Positions 26,537 to 38,313 of a stretch of DNA of 64,000 nucleotides are shown here, piece after piece. The translations under genes and the position numbers were made by a program. The stretch comes from Alisma plantago-aquatica (Eukaryota > Streptophyta > Magnoliopsida > Alismatales > Alismataceae). The DNA lies in contig OY856409.1 of the NCBI GenBank assembly GCA_963693085.1, forward strand, positions 1,539,792,072 through 1,539,856,071, in the 5' to 3' direction. The notes beneath the pieces are model-generated. The model saw only the letters and a program-made list of their open reading frames with translations, did no database searches and was not told where the DNA came from. Every line of letters begins with the position of its first letter. Position 1 is the first letter of the stretch.

Positions 26537-26925
26537 GACCTTTTGGAGTTCATTCTAAGGCTGCTCATTCATTGCAAACTTGGTTCTAACATAGTTGAGA
26601 GTGTTCTAACCCTTTGAGCCCCATATTCTCTCTACCTTCAAGTCAAATTCATGAGTATGAGTGAGATAGGTTCTTGTGTAAGAGAGCTACTCTCTGTATT
26701 GATGTAAAGCTCTCCTCCTCCATCTTCCTACCTCAATTCCCATTGAAGATAAAGTTGAAGATCTTCTACAAGTGAAGGAGAAGGAGGTGATGTTCTTCAA
26801 GGTTGAATAAAGCAACGTGCTCCTGATCTCCAAGTGAAGGAGATAGGTGCTCAAGATCTCCAAGTGAAGAAGAACAAGGGAAGGTGTCCCTTGGTGAAGA
26901 TCAAGGCTGAAGACTTAGAGCAAGA

Positions 26926-27165
26926 GTGGGTAAGCCCTTGGTGAAGGCAGAAGAATCCTTGCTCAAGTGGGTAAGTCCTTGGTGGAAGCTTCTCCGAGTG
27001 AAGGTGAAGTCAAAGGCTGAAGATCCAAGAAGAGTGGGTAATCTCTGTAAGGCTGAAGACTTGTGTAAGAGTAGGTAAGTCCTTGGAAGAAGGCGGAAGA
27101 CTCTTACAAAGTGGGTAAGTCCTTGGTAAGGCTGAAGACTCTTTGTATTGGATAGGTAAGTCCTT
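26926..27165 (+). repeat. Tandem GTGGGTAAGTCCTTGG repeats in solo LTR F
   Basis: Six copies of a GGTAAG or GGTAAT core (near 26928, 26969, 27037, 27074, 27113 and 27154) sit in imperfect repeats of about 40 bp that also contain GGCTGAAGAC. GGTAAGT is the plant 5' splice-site consensus. The repeats lie downstream of the TATA box, in the part expected to be transcribed. Confidence 0.65.
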
Positions 27166-28189
27166 TGGTGGTCATGTATTGTATCTCTTGTAATGAATGT
27201 AATGAAGGTGCAAGGTTTAGAAATCCTAGAGATTGACCTCTCTAGGTAGTGGATTGACTCACTTCTAGTTTGAAGTGTGAAACCACTCTAAATAGCTTGT
27301 CAATTGGTGTATGTTCAATCTCTCTCTCCCTTTCTATGCATGTTTTAGTTGCACTCAAACTTCCTATTTAGCAACCTTATTTTGAGATATATCTTGAAGG
27401 TCTAATGAATTTTGTTTAAGTGCGTTCTTCTCTATTCACCCCCCTCTAGAGCATCTAATCACCCATCTAGGATCCAACAGATAAGAGGATGAATATAATA
27501 ATGATATGGAAGGATTTTGTGGATGAGTTCCACATGAAGTATTTTTCTCCTACCTTCCTACAATCAGGGAGTACGAGACATACTTTATAAGGTTGGAAAA
27601 TTTCTACCCGTAGCTTGTGCCTCATGATGTAGAATAGTGCAAAAGATTTAAAAAAGGATTAAATTTAGAAATTAGACACAATGTATTAGCTATTGGTCAG
27701 AGAGATAAAGAAAATTTTAGAGAATTTGTGGAAGCAATGAGACATGCAGAAGAGTTAGTTGTTGATAAGTAGTCTGAGAGCAAGAAAAGATCTGGAAACT
27801 CTAGTAGAGGAGGAAAGAGCAGTGGTGGATACAAAGGAGGTGGTGGTTTCTTTTCCAAGATAGGATGAGATCTTGATTATTTTAGAAGACAAGGATTTAG
27901 TTCTTCATAGAGTGGAGGAAGGCTCAATTCTAGTAGATGGAATACATTACCAAGGTGGACACCTCCAACTAGGTCTTTAAGATCATCAATATTAGTGACA
28001 TGCCTGTAGAGACAGGATGCATCCATGTGTGACAACTGTGGTAGGATACACTCTGGACACTGTTGGGGAGTCACTACTCAAACATGCTATCACTGTAGAT
28101 AGATGTGACAAATAAAAAGGGACTGCCCAAAGCTTCAATATATTTCAGATTAAGGTTTGCAATTACAGTTTCAACCTTCGTACAGACAT

Positions 28190-31100
28190 ACTCTAGTTAG
28201 AGGGGTAAGTTCTTTTGTGGCCTCAGGTTCTATAGGGAGAACACCTAGTACTAGTAGTTGACAATGAGTACAATGTAGAAGAGGGAGAGGTACATGGTGC
28301 TTCTTCTCGATGACACCATCTGAAGGTGTAGTCTCACCCAAAAGCTGTGTCAGGTGAGATGCCTCTCTTTAACAACATTTTTGTCACAATATTGATAGAT
28401 CCTAGTGGACACATTCTTTCATTCAAAGATTAATAGTTAGTGGACTAAATATTTTAACCCATGATTTATATTGTGAATTTTAGTTAAAAGTTCCATTATG
28501 TGAATCCTCAGTTTTGACAGAAGTATGTCCTGGATGTCTGTTGAGTTTTAATGGCTCTACAATAGAAATTAATCTTATACCCTTAGATATTAATTCTGTT
28601 CAAATTATTTTTGGCATGGACTATTTTGAGACATCATGTTTAGCTAGATTGTCGGAAGAAAGAAGTTGTCTTTTAGTAAGGTGGATTTTTATGTGTCTTT
28701 ATTGGAGACAAAAAAATTCTTACCCACATGCATACTATCATCTACTGTGGCTGACAAGATGATAAGAAAGGGATGTGAGGCCTTTTCAACACATGTGGTG
28801 GATGCTAGGGCAGAGAAAAGAATAGTCAATATAGTAGATGTTCTAGTAGTATGTGAGTTTCCAAACATCTTTCCTAATGAGTTACCGGGTTTACCATCTG
28901 AAAGAGATATCAAATTTGAGATACAGATTTTACATGGTAGCCACCCAATATCATCACTTTCCTATAGAATGGAACCTGAGGAGTTAAAGGATTTAAAACC
29001 CAATTTTTCAACCTAGTACATCACCTTGGGGATCTCTAGTACTATTTGCGAAGAAAAAGGATGGAACCATGTAGTTATGCATAGACTATAGGAAATTGAA
29101 TAAGATAACCATTAAGAATAAATATCCTCTACCTAGAATTAATGACTTGTTTGTTCAACTATATGAAGCAATGATCTTTTCAAAGATATACCTTAGATCA
29201 GGATACAATTGGTTAAGAATAAAGGCATATGATGTACCTAAGTCATCATTCAAAATAAGATATTGACATTATGAATTTGTAGTTATGTCTTTTGGACTAG
29301 AAAATGCTCCTGTAGTTTTTATGGACATGATGAACATGGTTTTCAAATTGTATCTAGATCAGTTCATAGTAGTATTTATAGATGATATTCTTATATATTC
29401 CAGAGATGTTGAACAACATGAGCAACATCTGAGGATAGCCCTGTAGTTGTTAAGGCAACATCACCTTTATGCTAAGTTCAACAAATGTAAGTTCTAATTG
29501 TCTGAAGTATCTTTTCTTGGACATGTCATATCAGGAGAAAATGTCAATGTTGACCCTAAGAAGGTGGAGTGTGTTCTTCAGCGGGAGAAACCTACGACCC
29601 CTACTGAGATTAGAAGTTTTATGGAGTTAGCTGGATATTATAGGATGTTTATAAGAAACAACAGTGCAATAACATCACATGTTACATGCTTAACAAGAAA
29701 GGATGTACCTTTTGTTTGTTCTGAATCATGTGAGAAAAGTTTTTAAACATTAAAGAAGAAGTTAACCACAACACCGATCTTGATATTACGAGAGGCAGAT
29801 AAAGGTTATGTAACTTTGTGTGATGCATCCATGAGAGGTTTGGGATGTATTCTTATGCAAGAAGGGAAGGTGGTGGTCTATGCTTCTAGAAAACTTAAGA
29901 AGAATGAAGATAACTATACCACACATGATCTTGAGTTGGCAATAGTAGTACACGCCTTAAAGACAAGGTGTCATTATCTTTATGATGAATCATCTCAGGT
30001 ATTTACTAATCATAAGAGTCTAAGGTACATTTTCACACATAGAAATCTCAACGTGATACAATAGATGGTTTAAGATTATGAAAGATTATGATCTCACCAT
30101 TGATTACCACCCTAGAAAAGCCAATGTAGTAGCAGATGCTTTCAGTAGGAAGTCAACGTTGTTTGTAGAAATGTTTTCTATGGCATATGTAATTAGAGAC
30201 TTGTTAGTTAAGATGAGAGAGATGAATTTGGTTCTAAATGTGTCCAATCAAGGTCGTTTGATTGCTTAGATGCAGGTTATACCTACATTTTATGATCAGA
30301 TCAAGGAGCTTCAACACAGTGATAGAGAACTGCAACAAATCATGCATGATATGATAGAAGGAAAGAGAACATATTTCATATATTCATATGATGGGTTGCT
30401 ATATCAACATGATAGATTGTGTGTGCCAAATGACACAAAGTTAAAGAAACAAATGCTTGAGGAAGGTCACTCTTCTATGTATACAATGTATCCAAGAAAC
30501 ACAAAGATGTATAGAAACCTTAAGGAATTTTATTTGTGGTCGGGTATGAAGAAGGAATGTGGCAGAGTATGTACCCAGGTGTGGTGTATGTGAACAAATT
30601 AAGGCTGAACATAAGAAGTTGGTAGGTACTTTGCAATCACTATCTCTCCTTGAATGGAAGTGCGAGCATATTAGTATGGATTTTGTGGTTGGATTACCTA
30701 GGAAACCATGTGGTTTTGACTTTGTATGGGTAATAATAGATATTCTAAAAAAGTCTTCTCACTTTCTACCAATTAAGACAACATGGGATACGCCAAAGTT
30801 AGTTGAATTCTACGTCGATGAAATAGTCAGATTGCATGGAATACCCATTTCTATAATTATGGATAAAGATATCAAATTCACATCTAGATTCTAGAATCAG
30901 TTGCAATGCTATTTGGGAACAAAATTAAAATTTAGCACTGCATTTCATCCTCATGCATATGGATAGTAAGAGAGGATAATTCAAACCCTAGAGGATATGT
31001 CAAGAGTAAGAGAGGATAATAAGAGAGGATAATTCAATCTTATGGAGTTTGTCTATAACAACAGTTACCATTCTAGTTTAGGCATGGCCCATTATGAAGC

Positions 31101-31640
31101 TCTATATGGGATAAAGTGTGGATCTCCTATTTGTTGGTATGAAGTTGTAGAAAGATAGGTTATAGGTCCTGAGTTGGTGGAAGAAATAAGAGAAAACTTA
31201 TCTGTGATCAGACAACAATTGAAGGTTGCACAAGACAGACATAAAAGCTATGTGGAGAAAAGGTGTAGACCACTTCAATTTGAGATTGGAGATGAGGTAT
31301 ATTTGAAAGTCTCAGTATGGAAAGTTGTTTTGAGGTTTGGATAGTGAGTCAAATTAACTCCTAGATACATGGGTCCCTATCCAATCATTTAAAGAATTGG
31401 ACTAGTTGTGTATAAACTCGAGTTGCCTTCAGAGTTGGTCCATTTCATGATGTCTTTCATGTGTATATGTTTAATAAGTTTCATCGTGGTAAAAAAAGAT
31501 TATAGGCCCAAATCTTAACAATTAAGAGAGGATATCTCCTAAGTTGAAGGGCCAATTCAAATTCTACATCACAAAATTAGAAGCTTAAAGGAGGGAGATA
31601 GCCTTAATGAAAGTTATTTGGAGGAAACATGATATAGAAT
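28190..31640 (+). pseudogene. Element C pol (protease, RT, RNase H, integrase), degraded
   Basis: Fragments in order are: a protease remnant near 28395 (ILIDPSGH) and INLIPLDINSVQIIFGMD (28576 on), RT with FIDDILIYS still readable near 29376, the RT end FLGHVISGENVNVDPKK (29513 on), RNase [18 protein letters not shown] (29820 on), [17 protein letters not shown] (30100 on), and integrase [10 protein letters not shown] with VWVIIDILKK (30676 on) and KFTSRF. Many stops and frame changes make it non-functional. The chromodomain-like tail is cut at 31640 by element D and continues at 60405-60460. Confidence 0.88.
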
Positions 31641-32873
31641 TGTAAGGACCCTGACCTTCGTTCTAGGATTATCTTGTTTGCTTTGCCTAAACCCTGTTCT
31701 TAGTTTCTTGTTAATCACCTTTAGTGGTGATTAGGGTTTGCTTGTTTTTTGTTGAGTGTTGGAGGTGCTATTTGCAAAATAACCTAAGATAGGGTTGGAG
31801 AGCAAGTTTGTCACCTTGAGAGATGTCTTTCTCTCTCTTTGCTTCCTATAGGGTTGAGATGAAGGTTTGGGTTCGTTCCTTGTGTTGCCTTGGGCTTGAT
31901 TGAGCTCTTTTGGGCCTTGTTTTTCCCTTGTTTGGGCCTTGGTGTGTGTCGGTCATGCCTTGTATCGGCCTAGAGGAGTAGTGTGTCGGCCATGGATGGA
32001 GTGTGTTGACGTTTGACCTTGTTTGACCTCCTTGCCTTGGTTGTGTCACCCTAGCTTGGACATGTGGCCGTGGTTGAGTGGTGGCATGGCATGTGCATGA
32101 GGTTTGCAAGGTGGTAAAATGTGTGGATATGTGTCCTTTGGTAAGGTGACACCTTGCCTTGGTTTAACCTTGATCCTCATCTATATAAGCCTTACCTTTC
32201 TCTTCCTTAGGAACCCTTTAGCTCTTTGTTGCTCCTCTCTTCCTTGGTGCACGATACACCTACCCCTTTGGTGTGTTTGGTGGCCGAACCTCTTCTTGAA
32301 GTCTTCTTCTTCTTCCTCTAGCTTGGCGGTCAAACCCTAGGTGGACCTTGTTTCTTTGGTAAGCATCTTCCCTCTCTTCTTAGCATCTTCTTCTCCATCT
32401 TGCCTACTCTTTGGCCATGGTGGTTATGGTTCTTGTTCCTTTTCTTGAGGTGGCCGAAAGTGGTGTGCTTGGAGCTTTGGAGCTTGAGGAGTTCGCTTAA
32501 GGCAGGTTACATAACTCCTAACCCTAGCTATACTATCTTCTTTATGTTGCATGATTTCTTATATGTTGATAATCGGCCATGCATGTTATGTTTCGTGCTC
32601 TAGTACATGTTTTTGATCTTATGGATATAGAGAGCATGATCTTTTTGAAGTTTATATGTCTTTGGATCTTGTTGGACGAACCATAGTTTGAGGTTTTCTT
32701 TGGTAGCAACACCCCTTTCCCTCCTTGGTCTAGAGAAGTGAGTTTGAGCTCTAGTGATGTAGGAAATACCCCTATCTCATTTTAGTTGAGAGGTGAGTCT
32801 ACATTCTAGTTGATTGGGCAACACCCTCCTCTCACCATGGATTTGAGAGGTGAGCTTTTGGTTAGATAATGAC
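31641..32873 (+). repeat. 5' LTR of element D, first part
   Basis: Colinear with the 3' LTR from 56264 on, including CCTTTAGTGGTGATTAGG and the TATA box. It is cut by solo LTR E after GTTAGATAATGAC. The open frames here have no family resemblance. Confidence 0.88.
32181..32189 (+). promoter_or_regulatory. TATA box in the 5' LTR of D
   Basis: CTATATAAG in the context CCTCATCTATATAAGCC. The same string is at 56788-56796 in the 3' LTR. Confidence 0.6.
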
Positions 32874-33560
32874 TGTAACAACCTTGACCTGGGTTATAAG
32901 TTAACCCTAGGTGTTTTGCTTAATCATGTAATTAAACACTTGTGATTACTTCCTGACATGTAATTAAGTCCATGAGGAACATACATTTTCAATTCTGTCC
33001 TTTTAAAAAATGTTTTAGTAATGTTTTGTAATGCAGGGACTTATGTGCAATTACCCAGTTAGAGGGGTTAACTTGCAATTTTCACATGTTGAGATGTTCC
33101 TCTGGTGATAAGTCATCATATGAGTGAATATGATGAGGTATTATGGATTCTCCAAGCTTGGACATCAAGATGCAGTTGTGGAGCAATCTTAGTGCTTGAA
33201 ACCCTAATTTTGGAGTAAAGTGCAATTTACCCAAAATGTGGGGTGCAACTTATAAAATACACCTTCTAGAGTATCTTTTGTGACTCTTAACATCATTTAG
33301 AGTAAAAATGATGAAGGGGGCGCATCAATTTATCAGATAAGAAGAATAACCTTTGTACTAGAATCACCAAGTTATAAGTTAGGAAACCCTTATATATGTG
33401 CACCTTAGTGATAAGATGACTTTCCTTGCCTTTAGTTCTTAGTTCCAAAAAAAAAGAGTTCTACCTAAGATATGAGGAGGATGTACGTGCAAAGAAGAAA
33501 GGAGGGACCTAGATTAGAAATGGAGAAACTAGAGGTCCTTATGGTGGAAACTAACCCAAG

Positions 33561-33569
33561 CTATATAAG
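33561..33569 (+). promoter_or_regulatory. TATA box of solo LTR E
   Basis: CTATATAAG, matching the minus-strand GTATATAAG of LTR A at 6345-6353 in position and context. Confidence 0.6.
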
Positions 33570-34039
33570 CTCCTTCTTTGCAAACCAAGTGAACACATTT
33601 CCTTCACTTCTTCACTTGTCACCTTGCTTGGACCACCCAAGGAAGAGCTATGGAGCTAGAGAAGACGACCAACTTGTTCTAAGGTAAGAAGAGACCATCT
33701 TCTAGCTCGGGTTCATGGAGGAAGTTGGTTTATAAGGTTGGTTTTATGGTTATCTCACTTAGGTTTCTTGTTCTAGCGGATCTTCCCCAACCTTTCCTTG
33801 GAGAAATACCTTTGGCCGACCAGTGGAGCTCAAGACGCCATTAGAGGATTGAAATCTTGGATCTCTAGGAACAACCTTTGAGGCGGGTTTTATATCTCTA
33901 AACCTCTTGCTTTCTTATACATATACTTGTTCTTGCATGTAGTAGTTAGACCTTCTTCTTCCCCATCTTTCCTTGCTTTCTTGCACGCAATTCTATGGAG
34001 TAACCGACCTGTTTTGAGGTTGAAGATGATGGACGTGAT

Positions 34040-35260
34040 TTCCTAGGTAACTTTACCAAACGACCTTGGACAAATTGGTCTAAACGGTTTGCAAACCGTT
34101 TGAAATCAAACGGTCTCAAGACCGTTTGATCTCATGCGGTCTTGCAAGACCGTTTAGAATCAAACGGTCCCAAGACCGTTTGGGAAGTTTGACCAAGGGA
34201 AGACTGTTTAGAGGTCTGATGTACACATGTTGAGTTAAACATCTACAAATAATTGTAACCTAATTGCAAACCAATCACAAGTTGAAGGCACCTCAACCCT
34301 CTAAACCCTAATCGGGTGAAATTGCTGTTTTCAATGACCAATTTTGGTGAACTTTGGGTTGAAGGGCCCAAACGGTCTGAAGACCGTTTGGCAGTTCACT
34401 CAAACAGTCTCAAGACCGTTTGGTGACTACCCAAGACCGTTTGGAGGTCTAGGGTTAAGATAATTTGATCAATTGAAGGTCCGATCACAATAGGTTGATG
34501 AATTGATTAAAAGTGCTGATTTTAGACCTAATTAGGGTTCAACCCTCATCAACTTGACTTAGATTTTGATCAAACTTTGGGCAAAAGGTCTCAAAACCGT
34601 TTGGAGGATGTCCAAAAGATCTCAAGACCGTTTGGGCCAAGTTTGGGCCCAATTGAGTGCCAATTGATAGGTTCAATTTCAATTAGACTCAGGATTATCA
34701 ATGTTGATGGTTAATCGATTACAAACCCTAATTGAATGGATTTCAACCCCAATTGGTTAGCAATTGAGGGTCAATTGAGTGTCCAATTGGTAAAGGATAA
34801 TCCTAATTAACTCAATTGATAAGTGATTAGCACGGATGTGGGCAATTGAAGGCTTCAACATAGCAAACCCTAATCGATTGCAATCTTTGATTCACCTTTG
34901 AAGTCCATGCGGTTTTGAGCCCATTACCAAACAGTCTCAAGACCGTTTGAATCCAAACGGTCTGAAGATCGTTTGGGGCCAAAAGGTCTCAAGACCATTT
35001 GGGCTCAAACGATCTCAAGGTCGTTTAGATCCAATCGATCTCAAGGTCGTTTCTCTTCATGCGGTTTCAAGGTCGCATAGTTTCAAACGGTTTCAAAGTC
35101 AACTTTTTCAAACGGTCAATGCACTCATGCGGTCTTGGAGGCCATGCGGTCTTATTGGCCATGCGGTCTTGGTGGTCATGCGGTCTTGGAGTCAAAGTGT
35201 CCAAACGGTCAACGCCCCCAAACGGTTTCAAAACCGTTTGGAGGTTGAAGTGTGTGATCG
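34040..35260. repeat. AAACGGT inverted-repeat array in solo LTR E
   Basis: Dense runs at about 34070-34200, 34365-34450, 34580-34640 and 34920-35250. Units are CAAACGGTCTCAAGACCG-type inverted repeats with arms of 9-11 bases; the run from 35050 also uses CATGCGGTCTTGG variants. It occupies the same part of the LTR as the array in A, on the opposite strand. Confidence 0.85.
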
Positions 35261-36173
35261 TTTGGGGATCTTTAGGGCTGTGATTGCTTAGTAGTTTGAG
35301 GGCTTAATTGGTCCATTGGTGGTCTAATCCAAACCCTAGTGGTACCCTAAGATATTAATGGACTAAATGAGTAATAGATTGAACCATGATGTGATACAAT
35401 GGTGTAGTTTACCAATGTGCCCTTGGAGGGTACAAGTAGATGACTCTCTTGGTTTAATCAAACCTTAATGACATGATAGTGGTGAATTAGCCTATGTTAA
35501 TCAAGATTGACTTGACCTAACCTAATCTAGAGTGATGTAATCACCACCTAGTAGTAAGAGGAGAGAGAAGGTCCTAAGTATGGTCGATATTCAAGTAAAG
35601 TACCTTCAATATATATGAATGTGCATGATTAGGGTATGATCCACCTATGTGAGATCATGAAAACCCTAATTATGATAATTGATGAATCTTAACATAAAAT
35701 GAAGGCATCAAGGATGATAATATTATACATGGTGATGCCATGAACTCAAATCACTATGAAGTGAATAGAAAACCCTAATTCTAAGGCAGTAACATGAAAT
35801 GTGAATAGTAAACCCTAATTGATACTAATGAAGGAACCTAGCCTTAGAAAAGGCATAAAAGTATAACCCTTGATTTGGAATGTTATTCCTGCCTTATGAA
35901 TTGCTGATCTGGCTATGAAATGTTATTATTGTCATATGAATTGACTATGCAGGTTCTTATAAGAGAATGATCATAACCAGGTAAGGGTTATGATAGAGTA
36001 TTCATTGAAAGTATGTTGTAGACCTTATGAATAGTGATGTATGCTATGTTGTCTATGTTATGTGACAACATATGAAGTTAATGGGCTTCAAGAGCCATGA
36101 GTAACATCAAGGTCATGCTGGTTATATGACTTGTGATGAATTAATATCCTTTTTATAACTGATGAGAGTTGAA

Positions 36174-36178
36174 CTTGA
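36174..36178 (+). repeat. Target site duplication of element G, left copy
   Basis: CTTGA, next to TGTTGGATC. The right copy is 47287-47291. Confidence 0.93.
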
Positions 36179-36997
36179 TGTTGGATCAATGGGCTCTAGA
36201 AGGGGGGGGGGTTGAATAGAGCTTCACAAACTTCACAAGATAGATTAAACCACCAAATTATATTACGAGTGTAATTTGAAGCAAAACAGTAATTTGATGT
36301 CCTAAGCTAGCATTCATAGCAAGGGTAAGAGATATGGATAAACATGCACTTGGACAGGTGGTTTAGAGTGGTTCCTCGTCCTAAACTTAGGATCAAGTCA
36401 GTCCACTACCTAGAGTTGGTTAGGCTCTAGGATTTGTAACTTGAGGCTCTTATATTTCTCACAAAAATAAGATTACAAGCTACAACAACCAACCATCCAA
36501 GGTCTTATATAACAAGCCAAGATCTTCTACCTCACCAAGGACTTACCCACCAAGCAAGTAGTCTTCCGCCTTCTCTAAAGGACTTACCCACTCTTGCTCT
36601 GGTCTTCGGCCTTGAAGGAATTACCTATCTTGCTTGCCCTTCGCCTTGCACCTCTCCTTCACTTGGAGAGCTTTAGCACCTTCCTCCTTCACTCGGAGGC
36701 CTGGAGCAGCTAGCCTTCTTCTCCTTCACTTGGGGAAGAACAACAACCTTCTTCTCTTTCACTCGGAGAAGAAACTTCAATCAATCTTCATAGAGAATGG
36801 AGATGGGAGAAGTGGAAAGGAGAGCTTTACAAGATTACAAATGATAGCTCTCATACATGGGATCCTAACTCACTCATACTCACGAATTTGCTTTGAAGGT
36901 AGAGAGAGAAAGGGGCTCAAAGGATTAGAAACCACTCAACTAAGGCTAGGACCAAGCATATGTGAATGAGCAACCTTGGAATGAAGTCCAAGAGGTC

Positions 36998-37007
36998 CTA
37001 TTTATAG
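36998..37007 (-). promoter_or_regulatory. TATA box in the 3' LTR of G
   Basis: The minus strand reads CTATAAATAG, followed by GACC. It is the same as in solo LTR F and lies about 135 bases downstream of the palindromes. Confidence 0.75.
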
Positions 37008-37140
37008 TTGAGGGTGTCCCTTTGAGGTTGGGTGAGTTAAGTGGCACAAACTAGCCGTTTTACAACTTGCAACGGATCTATTTTGAGTCCCACCAACTCC
37101 TCCAACGGTTGGAATTGCTTTTTCTGCATTCCAGTACAGT

Positions 37141-37363
37141 TCGATCGGCCGAGTTTCATTAAAGGCAACTCGGCCGACACACTAGGTGACAAAACCAACA
37201 GGGAATCTGTCGGCCGAGTTTCCAGGGGGAAACTCGGCCGATCAGTCTTCCTTTGGTTTTGACTGACCAGTGGATCGGCCGAGTTTCCTGGCATTGAAAC
37301 TCGGCCGACAGCCCAGAAAATTCCTCAATACATGGATCGGCCGAGTTTGTAATTCGGCCGACC
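37141..37363. repeat. Four CGGCCGAG palindrome pairs in the 3' LTR of G
   Basis: Each pair is GATCGGCCGAGTTT facing AAACTCGGCCGA with a spacer of 2-11 bases, at about 37142-37178, 37209-37242, 37273-37310 and 37334-37363. Each arm also contains the small palindrome CGGCCG. They lie upstream of the TATA box on the element's own strand, where an enhancer would be. Sireviruses are known to carry conserved palindromic repeats in their LTRs. Confidence 0.9.
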
Positions 37364-37690
37364 AAATCCCTGTTAAGGGGTATTTTGGAATATTCAAAAA
37401 CTGTATAAATGATGGATTTTTGAGTTCCAATCATTTTATCCATCTTAGATACAATGCAAAACATGAATTTAAGTGATTACAAAAATTTCTCTAAGCCTCT
37501 AAGGGCTATATTACAAAGCGGGTGAAAGTCACATGTTTTGCATGTGCCGGGAGAGTAGCTTTGAGTGAATTTTGATTCTTTTCTTGTATCTAATGTCTGC
37601 AATGATCTCAATTAGAAATGTTAGATACATATGAGTGGAATGGTTAAGTCATTATCAAAATATGGGCAATATGCGACACCTAGGTCAACA

Positions 37691-37705
37691 TTCTCCCCCT
37701 TTTTG
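37691..37705 (-). other. Main polypurine tract of element G
   Basis: The minus strand reads AAAAAGGGGGAGAA directly before the 3' LTR start TGTTGACC. It would prime plus-strand DNA synthesis. Confidence 0.9.
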
Positions 37706-38313
37706 ACAATGACAAACCATTCCTCAACATATTGAAAAGAATATGAAAATTATACCTTTGCTTAGAGAATTGCAAGGGGATGCAAATATGATCAGTCTTG
37801 TAATGCTCCCCCTCAATTCATGCTTACTCATCCCTGCATTGTTAGTTAACACACAAACAGCCATAGCATATATATATTGTATGATTCTAGCCAAGTCAAG
37901 ATATATAAGTTTTAAAGACAAGAAAAGAACCATACAAGCACTAAAAGCAATATGATGGCAATATGATTGAGGTATATTTCTCCCCCTTTGTCATCTCAAA
38001 AAGGCAGGGGGGTAGAAGAGCATACAAACCAGGTCTTCTCCAAAACACTCAATCAAACATAGCATATGAAGACAGAGAAGCACAAAGATAATTCATGAAA
38101 ACAACCAACTGTCATTCATCAAAATATGGATTACATGATAAGATAAGTCATACAAAATGTATCCAAAACATAAAACCAAAAGCTACAAGGACAAGCGGAA
38201 AAGCCATAGTACATCTCAGATAATGTGCCTAATATAGATGATACAAACATAGTCCCTAAAGAAAATGACATGGTCATGCGAGACTACACTAGACACATCT
38301 ACTCTAAGCTATA
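37706..38313 (-). other. 3' non-coding region of element G with extra polypurine tracts
   Basis: No gene. Two more purine blocks on the minus strand resemble the main tract: CAAAGGGGGAGAAA (about 37978-37991) and GAGGGGGAGC (about 37805-37814). Sireviruses are reported to have repeated polypurine tracts here. Confidence 0.65.

Larger units (their letters stand above)
25802..27479 (+). mobile_element. Element F: solo copia LTR (Sirevirus-like), 1,678 bp
   Basis: Starts TGTTGACTC and ends GATCCAACA, the same ends as the LTR of element G (TGTTGACC and GATCCAACA on its minus strand). It is flanked by a perfect 5-bp duplication GATAA (25797-25801 and 27480-27484) and sits inside the gag of C. With only one LTR and an intact duplication it is a solo LTR, left by recombination between two LTRs. 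It shares three structures with G: four palindrome pairs, a CTATAAATAGG box and a run of GGTAAGT motifs. Confidence 0.92.
25421..28160 (+). pseudogene. Element C gag, broken and split by solo LTR F
   Basis: A likely start is the ATG at 25421. Several frame changes and stops follow. The gag core is recognisable: ATYLLEGDAELWWLGVED before the insertion, then IWKDFVDEFHMKYFSPTFL after it (from about 27500). Two zinc-binding stretches lie near 28024 (CDNCGRIHSGHC) and near 28087 (CYHC with a stop, then RDC). Removing 25802-27484 joins VED to KRMN in frame. This gag is more distant from those of A, B and D than they are from each other. Confidence 0.8.
36179..37690 (-). repeat. 3' LTR of element G (1,512 bp)
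   Basis: On the minus strand it runs from TGTTGACCTAGG to GATCCAACA. It holds four palindrome pairs (37141-37363), a TATA box (36998-37007) and splice-donor-like repeats (36541-36627). Its short open frames are chance products. Confidence 0.95.

Noticed and set aside
31636..31640. Perfect target duplication of D
   Set aside because: AGAAT on the left and ACAAT on the right differ at one base, so I report it only as a decayed duplication.
32104..32340. Hydrophobic small open frame in the 5' LTR of D, repeated at 56711-56977
   Set aside because: Shared by LTR duplication. The frame differs by several residues and an insertion between the copies without sign of coding constraint.
36634..37476. 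Open frames in both LTRs of G (for example 36634-36969 and 46230-46565), which look conserved as a pair
   Set aside because: They match only because the two LTRs are young duplicates. One is built on palindromes and splice-donor repeats, and none resembles a protein family.
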